Origin: Mauremys mutica
Taxonomy: Eukaryota; Chordata; Testudines; Geoemydidae
NCBI RefSeq assembly: GCF_020497125.1
Contig: NC_059079.1
Coordinates: 47,379,114 to 47,443,113 of the forward strand
DNA length: 64,000 nt
Direction: 5' to 3'
The notes below the pieces were generated by a model. It was not told the origin of the DNA. It searched no databases and saw only the letters and a program-made list of their open reading frames with translations. The translations under genes were made by a program, and so were the position numbers. Positions 45,196 through 57,145 of this stretch are shown here, piece by piece (the stretch's first letter is position 1; each line of letters starts with the position of its first letter).

Positions 45196-46261
45196 GCAAC
45201 AAGGCCTCTACCTTAGGAAAGTCTGGGGCTTCAAAACTGTGTGGGGATACAGATACCAGGCTGGATGCAGGGACTCAGACTCAACAAAAGTTTGTTCTCT
45301 CTCTGTTTTTATGGAGTGGGCAGGTGTACTGGGGCCTTCAGATATCTTGCATGGATTTGACAAGGTAAGAAACAGTAAATGATGCGAGATGATTGATATC
45401 TAAAACATATTATGTCTGCATTTGGGCTCAAGAATTCTGAAATGAATAAAAATATTAGTGTCCATTATTATCCCCATTTCCTACTGGATTAACTCTCTGC
45501 TTGGACTCAAAGAGGAAGAGAGGAAGCCTGCAACCTTCAGCATTGCAGACACGACCTTCCTCTCCTCTTGTTCCAAACTAAATCTCTCTTTTGATTGCTG
45601 TCACTGCCTGTTGGAATTATTATTACTAATATAGGATACCATCACAATACCATTTTAACCATACAATCCTTTATTAAATCCAGTAGGTTGAATGGTGTTT
45701 TCTACAGCTGCTCCAAATGTGCCTTAAATGCCTAAGCAACCATCACATCCATACAGTAACTGCAGTTATGAGCACTGATCAGGTACTTACAGTAGGACTA
45801 GCCCCAGGTTGCTCAAACCCATGTCGATTGGCTCCAACTGGACAGACAAGTACTAGCTGCAAACTCTTTAAAAGTTTACTCTTTTATACCTTATCTATCG
45901 GAACCTACATGATAATAGTCACTGCTTCTTGAATTCGGTTCTTTAGTAAAACCAGTTTAGAACTACCTTTGATAACTGGGGCTTTTTCTTCAAAGATTGT
46001 CCTATCTTATCAGCCACACTCCGGGTCCAGTATTTCCAGTTAGGCACCCTATCTTTCAAGGCCTGCCCACAACTGCTAAGCATCAGTTCTTTACATAATC
46101 AAAGCATATATATTCTTTATCCAAGCTAATTTAACCCTTTATATACTTATATTACTCTACATCCCCATTCATTGCTTTTTAGATTTTCAATAAACCTTCT
46201 AATCTTGAGAGGCTATGGGGTCTACTAGGATGAATAGGGTGTAGGGAGGGAGAGAGGGGGT
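45196..46261. other. Non-coding DNA, nothing recognised
   Basis: No supported gene or repeat. Confidence 0.5.
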
Positions 46262-46325
46262 AAAATCCTGGCTCCATTGAAGTCAAAGGCCAAACTCTTA
46301 TTGACTTTAATGGTGCTAGAATTTC
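46262..46325. repeat. Short palindromic repeat, decayed
   Basis: AAAATCCTGGCTCCATTGAAG against CTTTAATGGTGCTAGAATTTC around CAAACTCTTATTGA. Same type as 14458-14530. Confidence 0.5.
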
Positions 46326-46327
46326 AG

Positions 46328-46530
46328 TCAGGGACTTCTGAGTTCTATTCCCACCTCAAACACTCACTCATTGTGTGGACTTGGGCAAGTTGCTTAAACT
46401 CACTGCTATGGTTTTATTGTCTGTAAAATTTGGTTCATAATACTCAAACTATGTCATGAAAAATAGTGATTGTGTGCACACAGTGCTCTGAAATTCTCAT
46501 GCGTTTTATAAATGTTTAATATTATTCATG
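46328..46530 (+). mobile_element. MIR-like CORE-SINE
   Basis: GGGACTTCTGAGTTCTATTCC head side, GACTTGGGCAAGTTGCTTAAA core, and a tail GTGCTCTGAAATTCTCATGCG followed by ATAAATGTTTAATATTATT, as in MIR-type SINEs. Confidence 0.6.
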
Positions 46531-47864
46531 TGGCAAGAACCTTTGTTTTCTTTAAGGAATTGTTTTTGCAAACTGTATAACCCAAAGGTACAGTTTGCTT
46601 ATTTTTGACTTCCATTATTACTGCATCTTACCCCTAAAGCTGCAACAAAACATAGCTGCTGCCATTGTTCAAATGACTATCTGTCATTGTGATGGGTAGC
46701 TGTGTTTATTTGATCATGGAGCCAACATTTCAGGATACCATGGTAGGCCAAATAGAAGGTTGACATACTGATTGAATGGGTATAATATGTCAGTGGTGGA
46801 ACATCAGAAGCCCTGCTTCACCCCATGCCAACTCATTAGAGGAAATATATGGTGATCTCAGTACAGGCACTCTATATCAAACCAAGCATGACTCTTCCCT
46901 CCCTCTTAAAAACTAGCATCTGAAGCAGAATAGTCATTTTTATTAGACACTCTCTAACAGGCAGTTTCCCAGTATTTACACTTAATTTGCTACATTGAAG
47001 GCAATGATGTTTGGCACTGTTCAAATGCATTGTGTGGCAGTGAGCTGGAGTTTCCATTCCCATGCTAATTCTACTGGTCTTCATTACTGGCAATGTTACT
47101 GTCACTTAGAGTAGCTTCCTTTGCTCTCCTTCTAAAATGAGGCCACACAAACCAGGTCACTTACACCAGCTTTACACTGCTGTAAATACACCGAGTTTCT
47201 CCCTATTTTCTCAGATATGTGAGAGGAGGAAACAGGTCCCGTGCATGTGTCTGTAAAACTTTACAAAAAGTGAAATTTAGGTGAAAGCCTGAAGACAATT
47301 AATACTTTATGAAATTTCTCAAATTGAAAGGATCCTCTTGGCCACATCCCCCAGAGCCCTATTTGACTTCTATCTGAGGTCGGAAATGTTTTTCTGGGAT
47401 AGTATTAGTGTGAACTAGCATATCTCAAGTAAGAGTGTGTCCCAGTAACAGCCTTTTATGTGGTGGTATCCAGAAAGGTATTTCTAGAACACTCTAAAAC
47501 TTGCCACCTACTAGTGCTGTTGCCACAATGCACTTTATTTAAAATAAAATTATTCTGCAGAGTACAGCTATGCAGTTCATGCCATAAAAGCCAGGACTGT
47601 TATGGAGTCTGTTTTTTATTTTAAGATTTTGTAAACAATGGTAAAAAACAAAGAATTCTAACTTAAAAACAGCTAAGTTAAAGATCCAAAAACAAGGGGA
47701 AAGCTAATTTCCCCTTATTTTTGTGCTCCTAAAGCAGTGTCAAATTCTGTGCTGATTTGGACCCCATGTAACTTATTGAACAAGGTAAGTCAGCTCAAAA
47801 TTTCACCCACACAGCATCAGACTTTTAAATGATATTTTACAGGTGATTAATCTTGAATAGACCT
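46531..47864. other. Non-coding DNA, nothing recognised
   Basis: No supported gene or repeat. Confidence 0.5.
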
Positions 47865-48350
47865 GACCAAAAAATAAAAGCTAAAAAGTTTGTCAGAAAT
47901 GGTGTTTTCATTTAAATTGTTCTTACTTTCCTTGCGTAAATGTAAATTTCAGCATATTTTTAATTATTTTTTTCTAAAGGTCATTTCAAACCAGAATGCT
48001 TTCTTTTTGTTTCACAATGTTGATTCAAACTGCAAGCTTTTATTTCAAATTGTTGCTTTAAATTTAAATGTCAATTCAAAACAAAATATTTAGTTTCAAA
48101 TCAACATTTCCAAACAAAATGTTTTCGTCCAAGTTGATATTTCAGTATTTTGAAATGTCAAAAATTTCACTTCAATCATATCATTGAAATGAAATATTTT
48201 ATCATTTTGGAATTGAAATTATTTTAAACATTTTGCTCTCCCCCGGATTTAAGTACTTTGACTTTGTCATTATCTGGGATGAAAACAAATGTCAAAATAC
48301 CAGAATTTCCCACAGGACAGAAATTCCATTTTCCAACTAGTGCTAGTCTT
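47865..48350. repeat. AT-rich dispersed repeat with TTTCAAA words
   Basis: Dense variants of TTTCAAAT and ATTTGAAA on both strands between GACCTGACCAAAAAATAAAAG and CCCACAGGACAGAAATTCCA. The two-way repetition suggests an old fold-back element. Related wording occurs near 21830 and 50840-50955. Confidence 0.45.
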
Positions 48351-48369
48351 GCACAATTTATGGATAAAG

Positions 48370-48765
48370 CAATAATAATGTAATAACTCTTAGCATTTAT
48401 ATGGCATTTTCAATCCGTTGATCTCAAAGTACTTTAAAAAGTCAGCATCATATTGCTTTAAAAAAATGAAAAAAAATGGAGGCAAAGGGGAATCAATGCA
48501 TTGATTCATCAAGGTGCTGTGAACCCTCAACTTCTAAAGAACTGAGTTTGATATGATTCTCCCCAAGACTACATAACAACCCTAATTTTATTTTCACACC
48601 AGTGTAAATCTCTCGGCTTTAATGGAGTTGCTCCCCATTTAAATTGTTGTAAAAGAGATCAGAAAGAGATCCATTGAGACAGAGACAGTGCTGAGAATTG
48701 AACCCATTTCATCATTCACATTCATATGCTTGAGTCACTGGACTATGCTATCTCATTAGCCCAAT
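48370..48765 (-). mobile_element. MIR-like CORE-SINE, minus, with inner insertion
   Basis: On minus the tail AAAGTACTTTGAGATCAACGG...ATATAAATGCTAAGAGTTATT is at 48370-48445. The tRNA-like head (GTCCAGTGACTCAAGCATATG, GGGTTCAATTCTCAGC) is at 48690-48755. The span is longer than a MIR unit and the middle (48590-48660) has a CACCAGTGTAAATCTC hairpin-like piece, probably a later short insertion. Confidence 0.5.
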
Positions 48766-50716
48766 ACTGGGACTAATGCTTTTGCATATAGAAGGCTGAG
48801 GATTATCTGCAATTTACCTTCTGAAGTTTTGTTTACAAGGAACAATCCACAAGACAATACTGAAATTGCAGTTTCTGTCTACTGTCTCCTTCAATAAATG
48901 AAACACAAATGTCCTAACAAGACAGACCTTAAATCAGCAAGATCAACACTACTATAGAGCCAATTAAAACTGCCAGTGAACACTACTGTGAACTCTGCTC
49001 ACTGAAATCACCTTCCTCCAGTATCACATTGTATACTGGCCAAAACTAGGGAAGTGCACTCCTGATACAAATGTGAACCTTTAAACAATATCTATTCTTT
49101 AACTATAGTTGTAAACAGTGCCTGTACTGTACCGCACACGCATCTGCATTAATATTACAGCTGATTATGAGACATAATCTCATTTTGTGGAGGATTTTGA
49201 TGTTTCAGAATTTGCTTTCCTACTGCTTAGGAATAAAAGCCAACATTTTCAAAATTCCATGCAAAGAAGAATGTGAAAGCCCCGGGGTCCTAACACCAAG
49301 GCAGTCCATGTGGGCGTAGTCCCAGAACTGAGGAAAACTGGAAGCCTGGCCTCCCCGGGACCCTACATGAGGTGGATTTCTGAGGAGCAAGACATGTAAC
49401 CTGCCACGTTTCTCTTGGAGCAATATCTGGGTTCCATCAGACTCCCTCTCTGGGTTCCATTGGAGCACCAGCGAAATCAAATCCACTCTGCAAAACATTT
49501 TGATTTTGCTGATTTGGTGCATTCCAATGAAGCACTGTCTCACTGGACTTATTCTGACCAACTCTAATTAGTATTTAGTAGCATTGGATCTTCAAAATAT
49601 TCCTTTAAGTAGATCTGCTTTAGCATTTCTACACCACCAATTGAATTTATTTGTGTTTACTTTATTTATACAGATTTCAATAGACACATGTAAAAGAAGA
49701 CTTATCCTGGGCTCTAGTTGATCTTGCCATCAGTTTTAAGTACACTACCAGCTCGTTACAGACTCAGAACAGCAGCACATTCCCCCAAACATATAATTTC
49801 CAGGTTGAAAAAAACATTAAAAAATCAGTCTAAATCTCCCTCTTTTCAAATACTCAAAGGCAACCTGCTTCCAGTCATCTTAGGCATCGCTAAAGGCTTG
49901 CTCAAAAAATGGGCTTTGTAGCATGGCCTGAAGGTCTACATATTCAGTCTTCTTTGGACCAAGGTAGGGAATGAGTTTCAAAGCCAACGAGCTATCAAGG
50001 GGCACACACTGTAATTTTATAGGTTTATTTTTCCATGTACTCTGTGGCTACATGCACTTTTTCCAGGTGGATGTTAGTTTTTCTTTAAAAAAAATACAGT
50101 GATTTTGCAGGCAGGGTGGTCCCCACATGACATTAGTCATAAGGATAAAGCTTCAGACTTACTAAACGCTCTGGCTTCTGTTGTTCTGTGTCTCAACTTT
50201 AATATTATTAACTAGACAGGACTGACTTGGCCAAAGGCCAACAGTGAGCCTAATTCCAGTCTCATAAAAATATATTGGTTTCAGTGGACTAACTCGTGAT
50301 TTTAGCCAGTGTAATCTTAGATCAGAATGCAGTCCAGTGAGGCTATGACAAATAAGTTTTAAGACTATAGCATGACTTTTCAACATGATTGCAGACATCA
50401 TACCAGGCCCAGAATTCCCTGTTTCATAAGAAACAGACAGAAAAAAATATGTCTTATGATCACCTTTGCGATACAGTGATAGTTGAAGACAATATGGTAA
50501 TTGCACTGAAAGGTTTCAGGACATATGGGGGGTGGTGGAAATCAGCTAAATGAGAAGTTCCTATGCTTTGTGTAACAGAGACGAGTTCCTCTGCAAAATA
50601 ATTTTGTGTACCCATGGTAGAGGGGAAGGGAGCCAGGAGAACAGTTGCTCAGCTCAACCTTTTATTTAAAGATGGTTAAAATGCCATTATTTTCCTAGAA
50701 AATATCTAAGAAATCT
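48766..50716. other. Non-coding DNA, nothing recognised
   Basis: No supported gene or repeat. A 113-codon minus frame at 49220-49561 and a 114-codon minus frame at 50162-50506 have no recognisable domain. Confidence 0.5.
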
Positions 50717-50728
50717 AGGGTTTTTTTG

Positions 50729-50825
50729 AAGCAGCAAAGAATCCTGTGGCACCTTATAGACTAACAGACATTTTGCAGCATGAGCTTTCGTGGGTGAATA
50801 CCCACTTCTTCAGATGCAAGACTGA
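50729..50825 (-). mobile_element. 97-bp Penelope-like tail insertion
   Basis: Reads, in reverse, the PLE tail from hammerhead to the GCAGCAAAGAATCCTGTGG block. It is flanked by an exact 12-bp duplication AGGGTTTTTTTG (50717-50728, 50826-50837). The terminal GACTAACACGGCTACC block is absent. Confidence 0.8.
50786..50813 (-). ncRNA. Hammerhead-like ribozyme core, best preserved copy
   Basis: On minus: CTGAAGA (fits CUGANGA exactly), stem II GTGGGT/ACCCAC with loop ATTC, then GAAA. It is the only copy here with every core position in these two blocks. Stems I and III and the cleavage site were not established. Confidence 0.5.
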
Positions 50826-50837
50826 AGGGTTTTTTTG

Positions 50838-51765
50838 TTTGTTTGTTTGTTTTTAATTTCCTGCAACATTTTTTCCACAGAAAACTTATTTTGGTTTAAA
50901 AGCCATTTTTTTCATTGGAAAAAGTGTTTAGATGAAAAAATGTCAACAAGCTTTTATGCTGTTCCTCTTAGGCAATCCCAAAAGTGTATAGTTAATAGAA
51001 CGTTAACTCTGCTCTTGCACCCTCCAATTCTACCAGGGAGGTTACAGAGAATGAGTGTAATATAGGATGGTAGTATGACCACCAAGCCAGCCCTGCTGTA
51101 ATTGCTCTTTGAGATGCTAAGAAACAGTCATTGAAGGGAGAAGAGAACCAAGAGAAGACAACATCATGAAGCCAAGGAAGTACAGTGTGTTGTAAATGAT
51201 AGTAGAAGGAATTCTTTCAAAAGCAGAAGAGAGGACAAGGAGGAGGAGGACGGACTAGAGGCCCTGAGATTTGATCATAAGGACACTGTTAGCATAGAGA
51301 AAGAAAATATTTTTTGTAGCCGTATGGATAACTATCAGGTCTGATCAGTGATTCTTGTGGGTCACCGATCACATCTGGGGTACACTCTGACCCTGAGGCA
51401 GAACCCCAGACCCCCTACTGAGACACATTACTCCCTTATCAGAGCTCACCATGATAATATCTAACCTGGATGGAAACAATTCTGTAGCAGAAGAAAGCAT
51501 CTGGATCCCCCCTCGCTACAGCTGCCAAGGCAGGAGATGGCCACATGTAAGTATATTACAGTGGCTCAAATACTACAAAGACATGTTTGCAAACAATCCT
51601 TCATATTCTGACCTGATGTACAATTCTTCTATGTTCAGGACCAACTTATGACTTGATCACTATAAACATCCATGTAGTTGTGCCATGAGCACTGTGTATA
51701 ATACTAATCATAATTTTCTCATTGTACCCCTAATCTGTTTGTTTTATCCGACTACTGTCGCTCAC
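50838..51765. other. Non-coding DNA with AT-rich repeat remnant at left
   Basis: 50838-50955 has TTTGTTTG runs and TTTTTCCACAGAAAACTTATTTTGG-like words of the 47865-type repeat. The rest is plain. Confidence 0.45.
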
Positions 51766-51903
51766 CTCACACTTAGATTGTGAGCTTTTGGGGATGAGGA
51801 CTTTTTTTTTCCCCATTATGTTTGTATAGTGCCCTGACCACAGTTTGTACAACCTGGCATAAATGGGGCCTCTAGCTGTACTGTAATACAGCTAAATAAT
51901 AAT
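51766..51903 (+). mobile_element. SINE/LINE tail fragment
   Basis: TTAGATTGTGAGCTTTTGGGG, TGTTTGTATAGTGCCCTGA, GGGGCCTCTAGCTGTACTGTA and an AATAATAATC end match the tail of the SINE at 10497-10790. No head is present. Confidence 0.6.
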
Positions 51904-51946
51904 CATCTTTGTATTCATGAATGTTAGGGGAATGGTTGGTAATAGG

Positions 51947-52375
51947 TAGGGTCCTACCAAATTCATGGTCCATTTTGGTCAGTTTCACAGTCATAGTAGT
52001 TTAAAAATCGTAAATTTCATGATTTCAGCTATTTAAATCTGAAATTTCACAGTGTTGTAATTTTAGGGATCCTGACCCAAAAAGGAGTTGTGGGGGTTCA
52101 CACGGTTATTGTAGGGGGGGGTTGTGATACTGCTACCATTACTTCTGTGCTGCTGCTGGTGGGGTGTTGCCTTCAGAGCTGGGTGCCCAGCCAACAGCTG
52201 CCACCCTCTGGCCTCCTAAAATAACCTTGTGACCCCCCTCTGCAACTCCCTTTTGGGTCAGGACCCCCAATTTGAAAAATGCTGGTCTCCCCCTGTGAAA
52301 CAGATTTCACAGGGGGAGACCAGATTTCACAGTCCGTAACATGTTTTTCATGGTTGTGAATTTGGTAGGCCCCTA
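51947..52375. mobile_element. Non-autonomous TIR DNA element (hAT-like)
   Basis: TAGGGTCCTACCAAATTCATG at the left and GTGAATTTGGTAGGCCCCTA at the right are inverted copies. Sub-terminal text (TTTCACAG) is inverted too. No clear 8-bp duplication was seen. Contains the near-perfect hairpin at 52282-52323. No coding frame. Confidence 0.6.
52282..52323. repeat. Perfect 19-bp inverted repeat with 4-bp loop
   Basis: CTGGTCTCCCCCTGTGAAA, loop CAGA, then its exact complement. Identity is total although the host element is diverged. Confidence 0.9.
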
Positions 52376-54801
52376 TTCATATGCATACTTGTATATGCAA
52401 GCAAACAAGGGTATTAATGTGCTAATAAATGTATTAGCTATTTATTATTCATGTGCATTATTCTCTGTGCATTATCACCTGTTTGAAAAGTTTCTATTAT
52501 CTAGGAAGTAGAAGCAATACCGTATCTCTTCAGTCACCAATTATACTGCATAAAATAATGAATAGCAAATAATCAAAATGAGCAGTTCATGAACTGAAAG
52601 GCTGAAAATTTCTTATTCAAAACATCCTGCAGATCATTAACAGTAATTAATACATTTGCAGAAATCATGGTATCCTCACAACTAATTTGTAAGCAGAAAA
52701 AATAAGGGATAATTTCACATTTTTGTGTGTAATAAAAATACATAGATCAAGTCAAATATTCATGCCTCGGAGACTTATTCAAGTGTGTTTAAAATTTAAA
52801 TCACATGTAAAGTCTGTGCAGATGATATGACATGATGTGTTTTAAATCTGTTTTATGCATGAGAGTCCCAATCTTAATTATTTTGGAGAACGTATATAAA
52901 ACACATTAGATCCACTTTTAAATCACGAGATACACATAAAGTCCAGAAATAAACCACGTCATTGACCTACATTCCAGATAATGAGGAGGTATGTTTTAAC
53001 TCATGCTTTGCCAAACAAAATACATTTAAGCCCTAATCCTACAAACACTTGCACATATACTTACTTTTACTCGCGTGAGTACATCTAAGTCCACACATAA
53101 AAGTATGCAGGATCAAAGCCTTATTTTCTCTGAGCCCACACAACTGTGCATTTCAGAAACACATGTGAAGGAAAAATAAAACGGAATAGTTGAAGTCAGT
53201 TTAAAGTCAGAGAAGCATGCACGTCACACACCACACATATTACAGTACTGATGATAAACAGGACTGCATTAAAAATATACAATGAAAAGCAGTGGAAAAA
53301 TAAGGTTCAATTTAATAAATACCCTAGGCAGACCTATCTTGAGCACAGAATCTGAAATTTCTCATTTCAATTCCCTAAAATTGTTTATTGGATTGTTGCT
53401 TCACTGGAGCTGCAAGATGCAACGTGGACTGACATATCTGTGACAGAAGGCTCTGCTATGGAAGGAAGCTCTCTGCCAAATGACAACTCTCAAGCTCACT
53501 ATAACCAGGATAGCATACAGCTGAGCAAAACTTCTTTTATACCCTTTTTCTGCTCCCCTACTCACCCCGAAATCTTTTCATATTGTGGTTTTAGTAATCA
53601 TTTTCATAACAAAGTTATAAAGGAATGAGCTTTTAAAAATATGTTATTGTAATGTGATACCAATGGCCATGCATTTAAAAAAAATTAAAGCTATTTCTTT
53701 AAGGGAAAGAGAACCAAAAGTAGTTTTGAGATTTAAATTAAAGTTCAGAGAACCCTGAACCATAGGTGATATCATAAACTAATTGTTACCTACAGAGATG
53801 AGCCTCAATTAACACCCCTACTCACCAAGATCCAAGTATACCCTGACTACTTGGAAAGCTAAACTCCATATTCAGATCTCAACTTTGTAGCTTAAGTCCT
53901 TCTTTGGTCATGATGCTAAACCAGTACAGCCTATACTTTAAGCATGGCTGATAAGATAAAGTCAGCCACATGGATTCCCCATGTTCCAAGATTCCTTGCA
54001 GATGGTCATTACCTTCTCAAATTCAAAGGAATGAAATGTTGCAATGAACCCATATCGTAGGAAGCTGGAACTTCAGCACAGGCTGGAAATGAGAACCGGC
54101 GTCCAAGGTGGTTGCAGAAGATGCCTTCTTAAGGTGAGAACATTTACTTTCCTCACTGCCATGGTCATCCAGCTGTGTGCCTGCAGTGTGACCAGAGAAA
54201 AATTAGAGAGAACAGTCAGCCTGCAAGACATTCCCTGTTAGCACCTAAAAAGTTCATGCCCTTTTGGCATCTAAGCTGAGGAACTGAAGTCCTGGGCAAT
54301 GGACTCTTCTGTAGCTATATCATGATGACATGACATTGTAACATCTCAGTTCTTTGAATCTGAACCCCCACTTGTAATTAGTTCAGTGAACACGAACAGG
54401 TCTGCTTTGACCCAGTTCATGACTTTTTAACCTTTGTTCTACTTTAAATTTCTATGCATCAAATGTTCAATGCAGATTTCACACTCCCTTTGGTAGATGT
54501 GCTTGACATCATTACCCATTTTTCAGAGAAAATAAAAAGTCAATAGTGCTGATATTGCACTGCTGAAGTAATGGGAAAGGATATGCCACTGTGCTACAAT
54601 CTCTTTGTAAGCGAACAGGGAAAATTCTCAGTGTGTTTTCTGTCTTTTTGAAATATTCATATATCACTAAGTCAACTATGAGTTTTTGAGTCCCAATCTG
54701 AAACTTCATTTACTTTTCCTTCTTATTTTTGCTTGCCAGTTACACAGTAAACCCAGAGGTCTGCATATTTTAACTTGATATTTTCTGTTTTGTCCCCCCA
54801 G
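52376..54801. other. Non-coding DNA, nothing recognised
   Basis: Around 53030-53120 faint words of a short palindromic repeat. No gene supported. Confidence 0.45.
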
Positions 54802-54877
54802 GTTGCTTTATACCTTATAGATAAGAAGAAAATGTATTCAAATTGTTTTTGTTATAGAAGCTATACCAGGTTACACG
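54802..54877 (+). other. Exon-like segment between good splice signals
   Basis: Preceded by a pyrimidine tract TTTTCTGTTTTGTCCCCCCAG and followed by GTAAGG. One frame is open across it (V-A-L-Y-L-I-D-K-K-K-M-Y-S) but matches no family I know. It could be chance or a non-coding RNA exon. Confidence 0.15.
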
Positions 54878-56124
54878 GTAAGGGACAAATATTAAAGAGG
54901 AAAGCAAGTCTCTTTGTGAGTGGGTTTCCAATATGCTACGTGTATGTTTCTTTTCTATTGTCTTCGGTGTACTTCTGGAATGATTTCAAGGATATTTCAG
55001 GTTATCTCAAGGCCCATAGACAGGCAGCAAGGAGCAGGAGAGATCTGAAGTCATGACCTGAAAGTGTCTCTCACTGCGTTTTGCAGTTTCTTTCAGGATA
55101 TCAGAATTGGAACTGCCTGCAGTGAACTATGTGCATGTTAGGAGGCTGTGCATTTTTTCTTGTCTTCAGCAGCTTTAAGTGTATCTATTCCTTATCGCCT
55201 ATAAAAGCCATTGCTAATTCAAATACATAATTTTATAGAAAAGACAAATACACTTTGCTGGTTTTCACAGGTCCTTGTTTCCTCACCACTTGTAAGTATT
55301 CAGATATTTTGCAAAATTTTGTACAAAAAATGTGTGTGCACACGCGCACACACATACACAGAAAAATCTTTGCATGTAAATAGTTGCAGGAATATTCACA
55401 CTAGAATGGCTTCTGCTGCATGCTATGGGTGCGAAGGGTAAGAGAAGGGCAGGATTGAGGTTGCTGGAGAGGTGCAGGAGGAAAATTGAAAATAGGTGCA
55501 GCAGCAATAAGGTGATGGAGAAATTGCACATTACACTCAGCATCACAACCAGGAGAGGCAGCAGGGCTGTTCTAGCCAGAAAACACTTCCAGGCCAGGGA
55601 TGGACTGGCTAGCCAGCTGTGTGCACACAGTGAAGAGTGGGAATGCTCACCTTGGAAGAATCTTTGTTGCCACTGAGGAAGCTGAGTCCAGAAATATATA
55701 CTATTTTTCAATGAGGTGGGATCACCCTCCAGAGGATGTAAGCCAGATAAAGCCCCTTGTTGATAGCACTGATGAGAAAGGGGATACAGCAAGCAGCAGG
55801 AACCCAATGCACTAAAGTAATTAAGCATGTTGTTAACTTTAAGCTTGCGCTTATGTTCCCTTGACTTTAGTGCGAGATAGATGTGTGTTTAAATACTCTT
55901 TTGGATCAGGGGCTAGTTGAGTGGGGATAGAGAAGAGTAGGTAATAGTGGATAATGACCTACAGATTGCCTTTGATGCTGGTGTTGACCGAGTAAGAACA
56001 TTTGTCATTTCTGGGCATTTCTTTGGATGGCAAGAAAGTGGAACCTTGATTACTGTGAAAGGTTCTTCATGAAAGCAGACATCTCTCCATGGAGCAAAAG
56101 AAGGAGCTGGAGGAAAGCAAGATG
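54878..56124. other. Non-coding DNA with a short CA/CG dinucleotide run
   Basis: A GTGTGTGCACACGCGCACACAC alternation at 55331-55352. A 181-codon minus frame (55283-55828) has no domain. No repeat family named. Confidence 0.45.
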
Positions 56125-57145
56125 GTATGTATGACGCTATCTAATAAAATATGGTCATGTAGATCATTGTTGCTACCACTGTTATATAATTGCAACAAAT
56201 CTTGTACAAGTCAAGTAAGGTGTCTGTGGAAAGGTTATGATTGATTATGCTATTTGTATGCATCTATCATTTTTGTATTTGAAGTTATGGGTATTGGCTC
56301 TATACCTGTATTTCAAATATGTTTGTTCCTGTGGTAATGCCCACAAGGTATTTAGCCTGCACATCTTGAAGGGACTATTCAAGTTAAATGGCTCATCGAG
56401 GAACCCTTAACTCACAATGGGCCATGGACTTTTCTCTGATGGCCTCTGCTATGAGTAAGCGAAATCATGCATGGAAATGTGACTCCAAACACCATCTTGT
56501 TACCTGCAGTTTTCCACAGTGAGAACAATAGATTTCCCTTCACTTGGCAGAAGCTATATAAGGCCCTGGAAACAGGTCCGCTTTGCGTCTTTTCTACTCA
56601 AAACTCTGGACCTTGAACTTGTATTAATGGGAGCATTCTAACCAAGGGACTGAGGATCTTCGAATGATTTGGAAACTAGCAGAGACTTAACAAGCCTGCA
56701 GTTTATTCCTTCACTGCTACAAGCCTGAACCAAGAACTTTGCAATTTTAACTCTCACCTTTCTTTCTTTTTATAAATAAACCCTTAGATTTTAGATACTA
56801 AAATATTGACAACAATGTTTATTGGGTAATATCTGAGTTATAAATTGACCTAGGTGTGTGGCTGGTCCTTTGGGATCAGAAGAACTCTTTTGTTCAATGA
56901 AATTGTTTTTATAACCACTCATCATTAAGTCTAGTGTTTCTGGTGGTGTTACAAGGTCTGGAATGCCTAAGGAGACTGTTTTTCTGACTTCTTGTTACCC
57001 AGTGTGGTGAAACAGAAGTTTACTTTTGTTGCTGGTTTGATCAATCTTATGGAAGAATAACCACCAGTTTTGGGGTTTGTCTGCCCTATTTCTCAGCAGT
57101 TTGTCCTGAATTTTGTATTCTCAGTTGCGACCCACAGATGCATGG
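56125..57145 (+). mobile_element. Large LTR-like dispersed repeat
   Basis: About 1 kb with a promoter-like AAGCTATATAAGGCCCTGG near 56552 and AAATAAACCCTTAGATTTTAG near 56774, which fit a TATA box and an AATAAA signal about 220 bp apart. The wording resembles a turtle LTR-type repeat from memory. Exact ends and target duplication were not determined. No coding frame. Confidence 0.5.

Noticed and set aside
55283..55828. 181-codon minus frame
   Set aside because: No recognised domain. It includes translated dinucleotide repeat (C-V-C-V-C-A-C-A) and has no supporting promoter or splice context.
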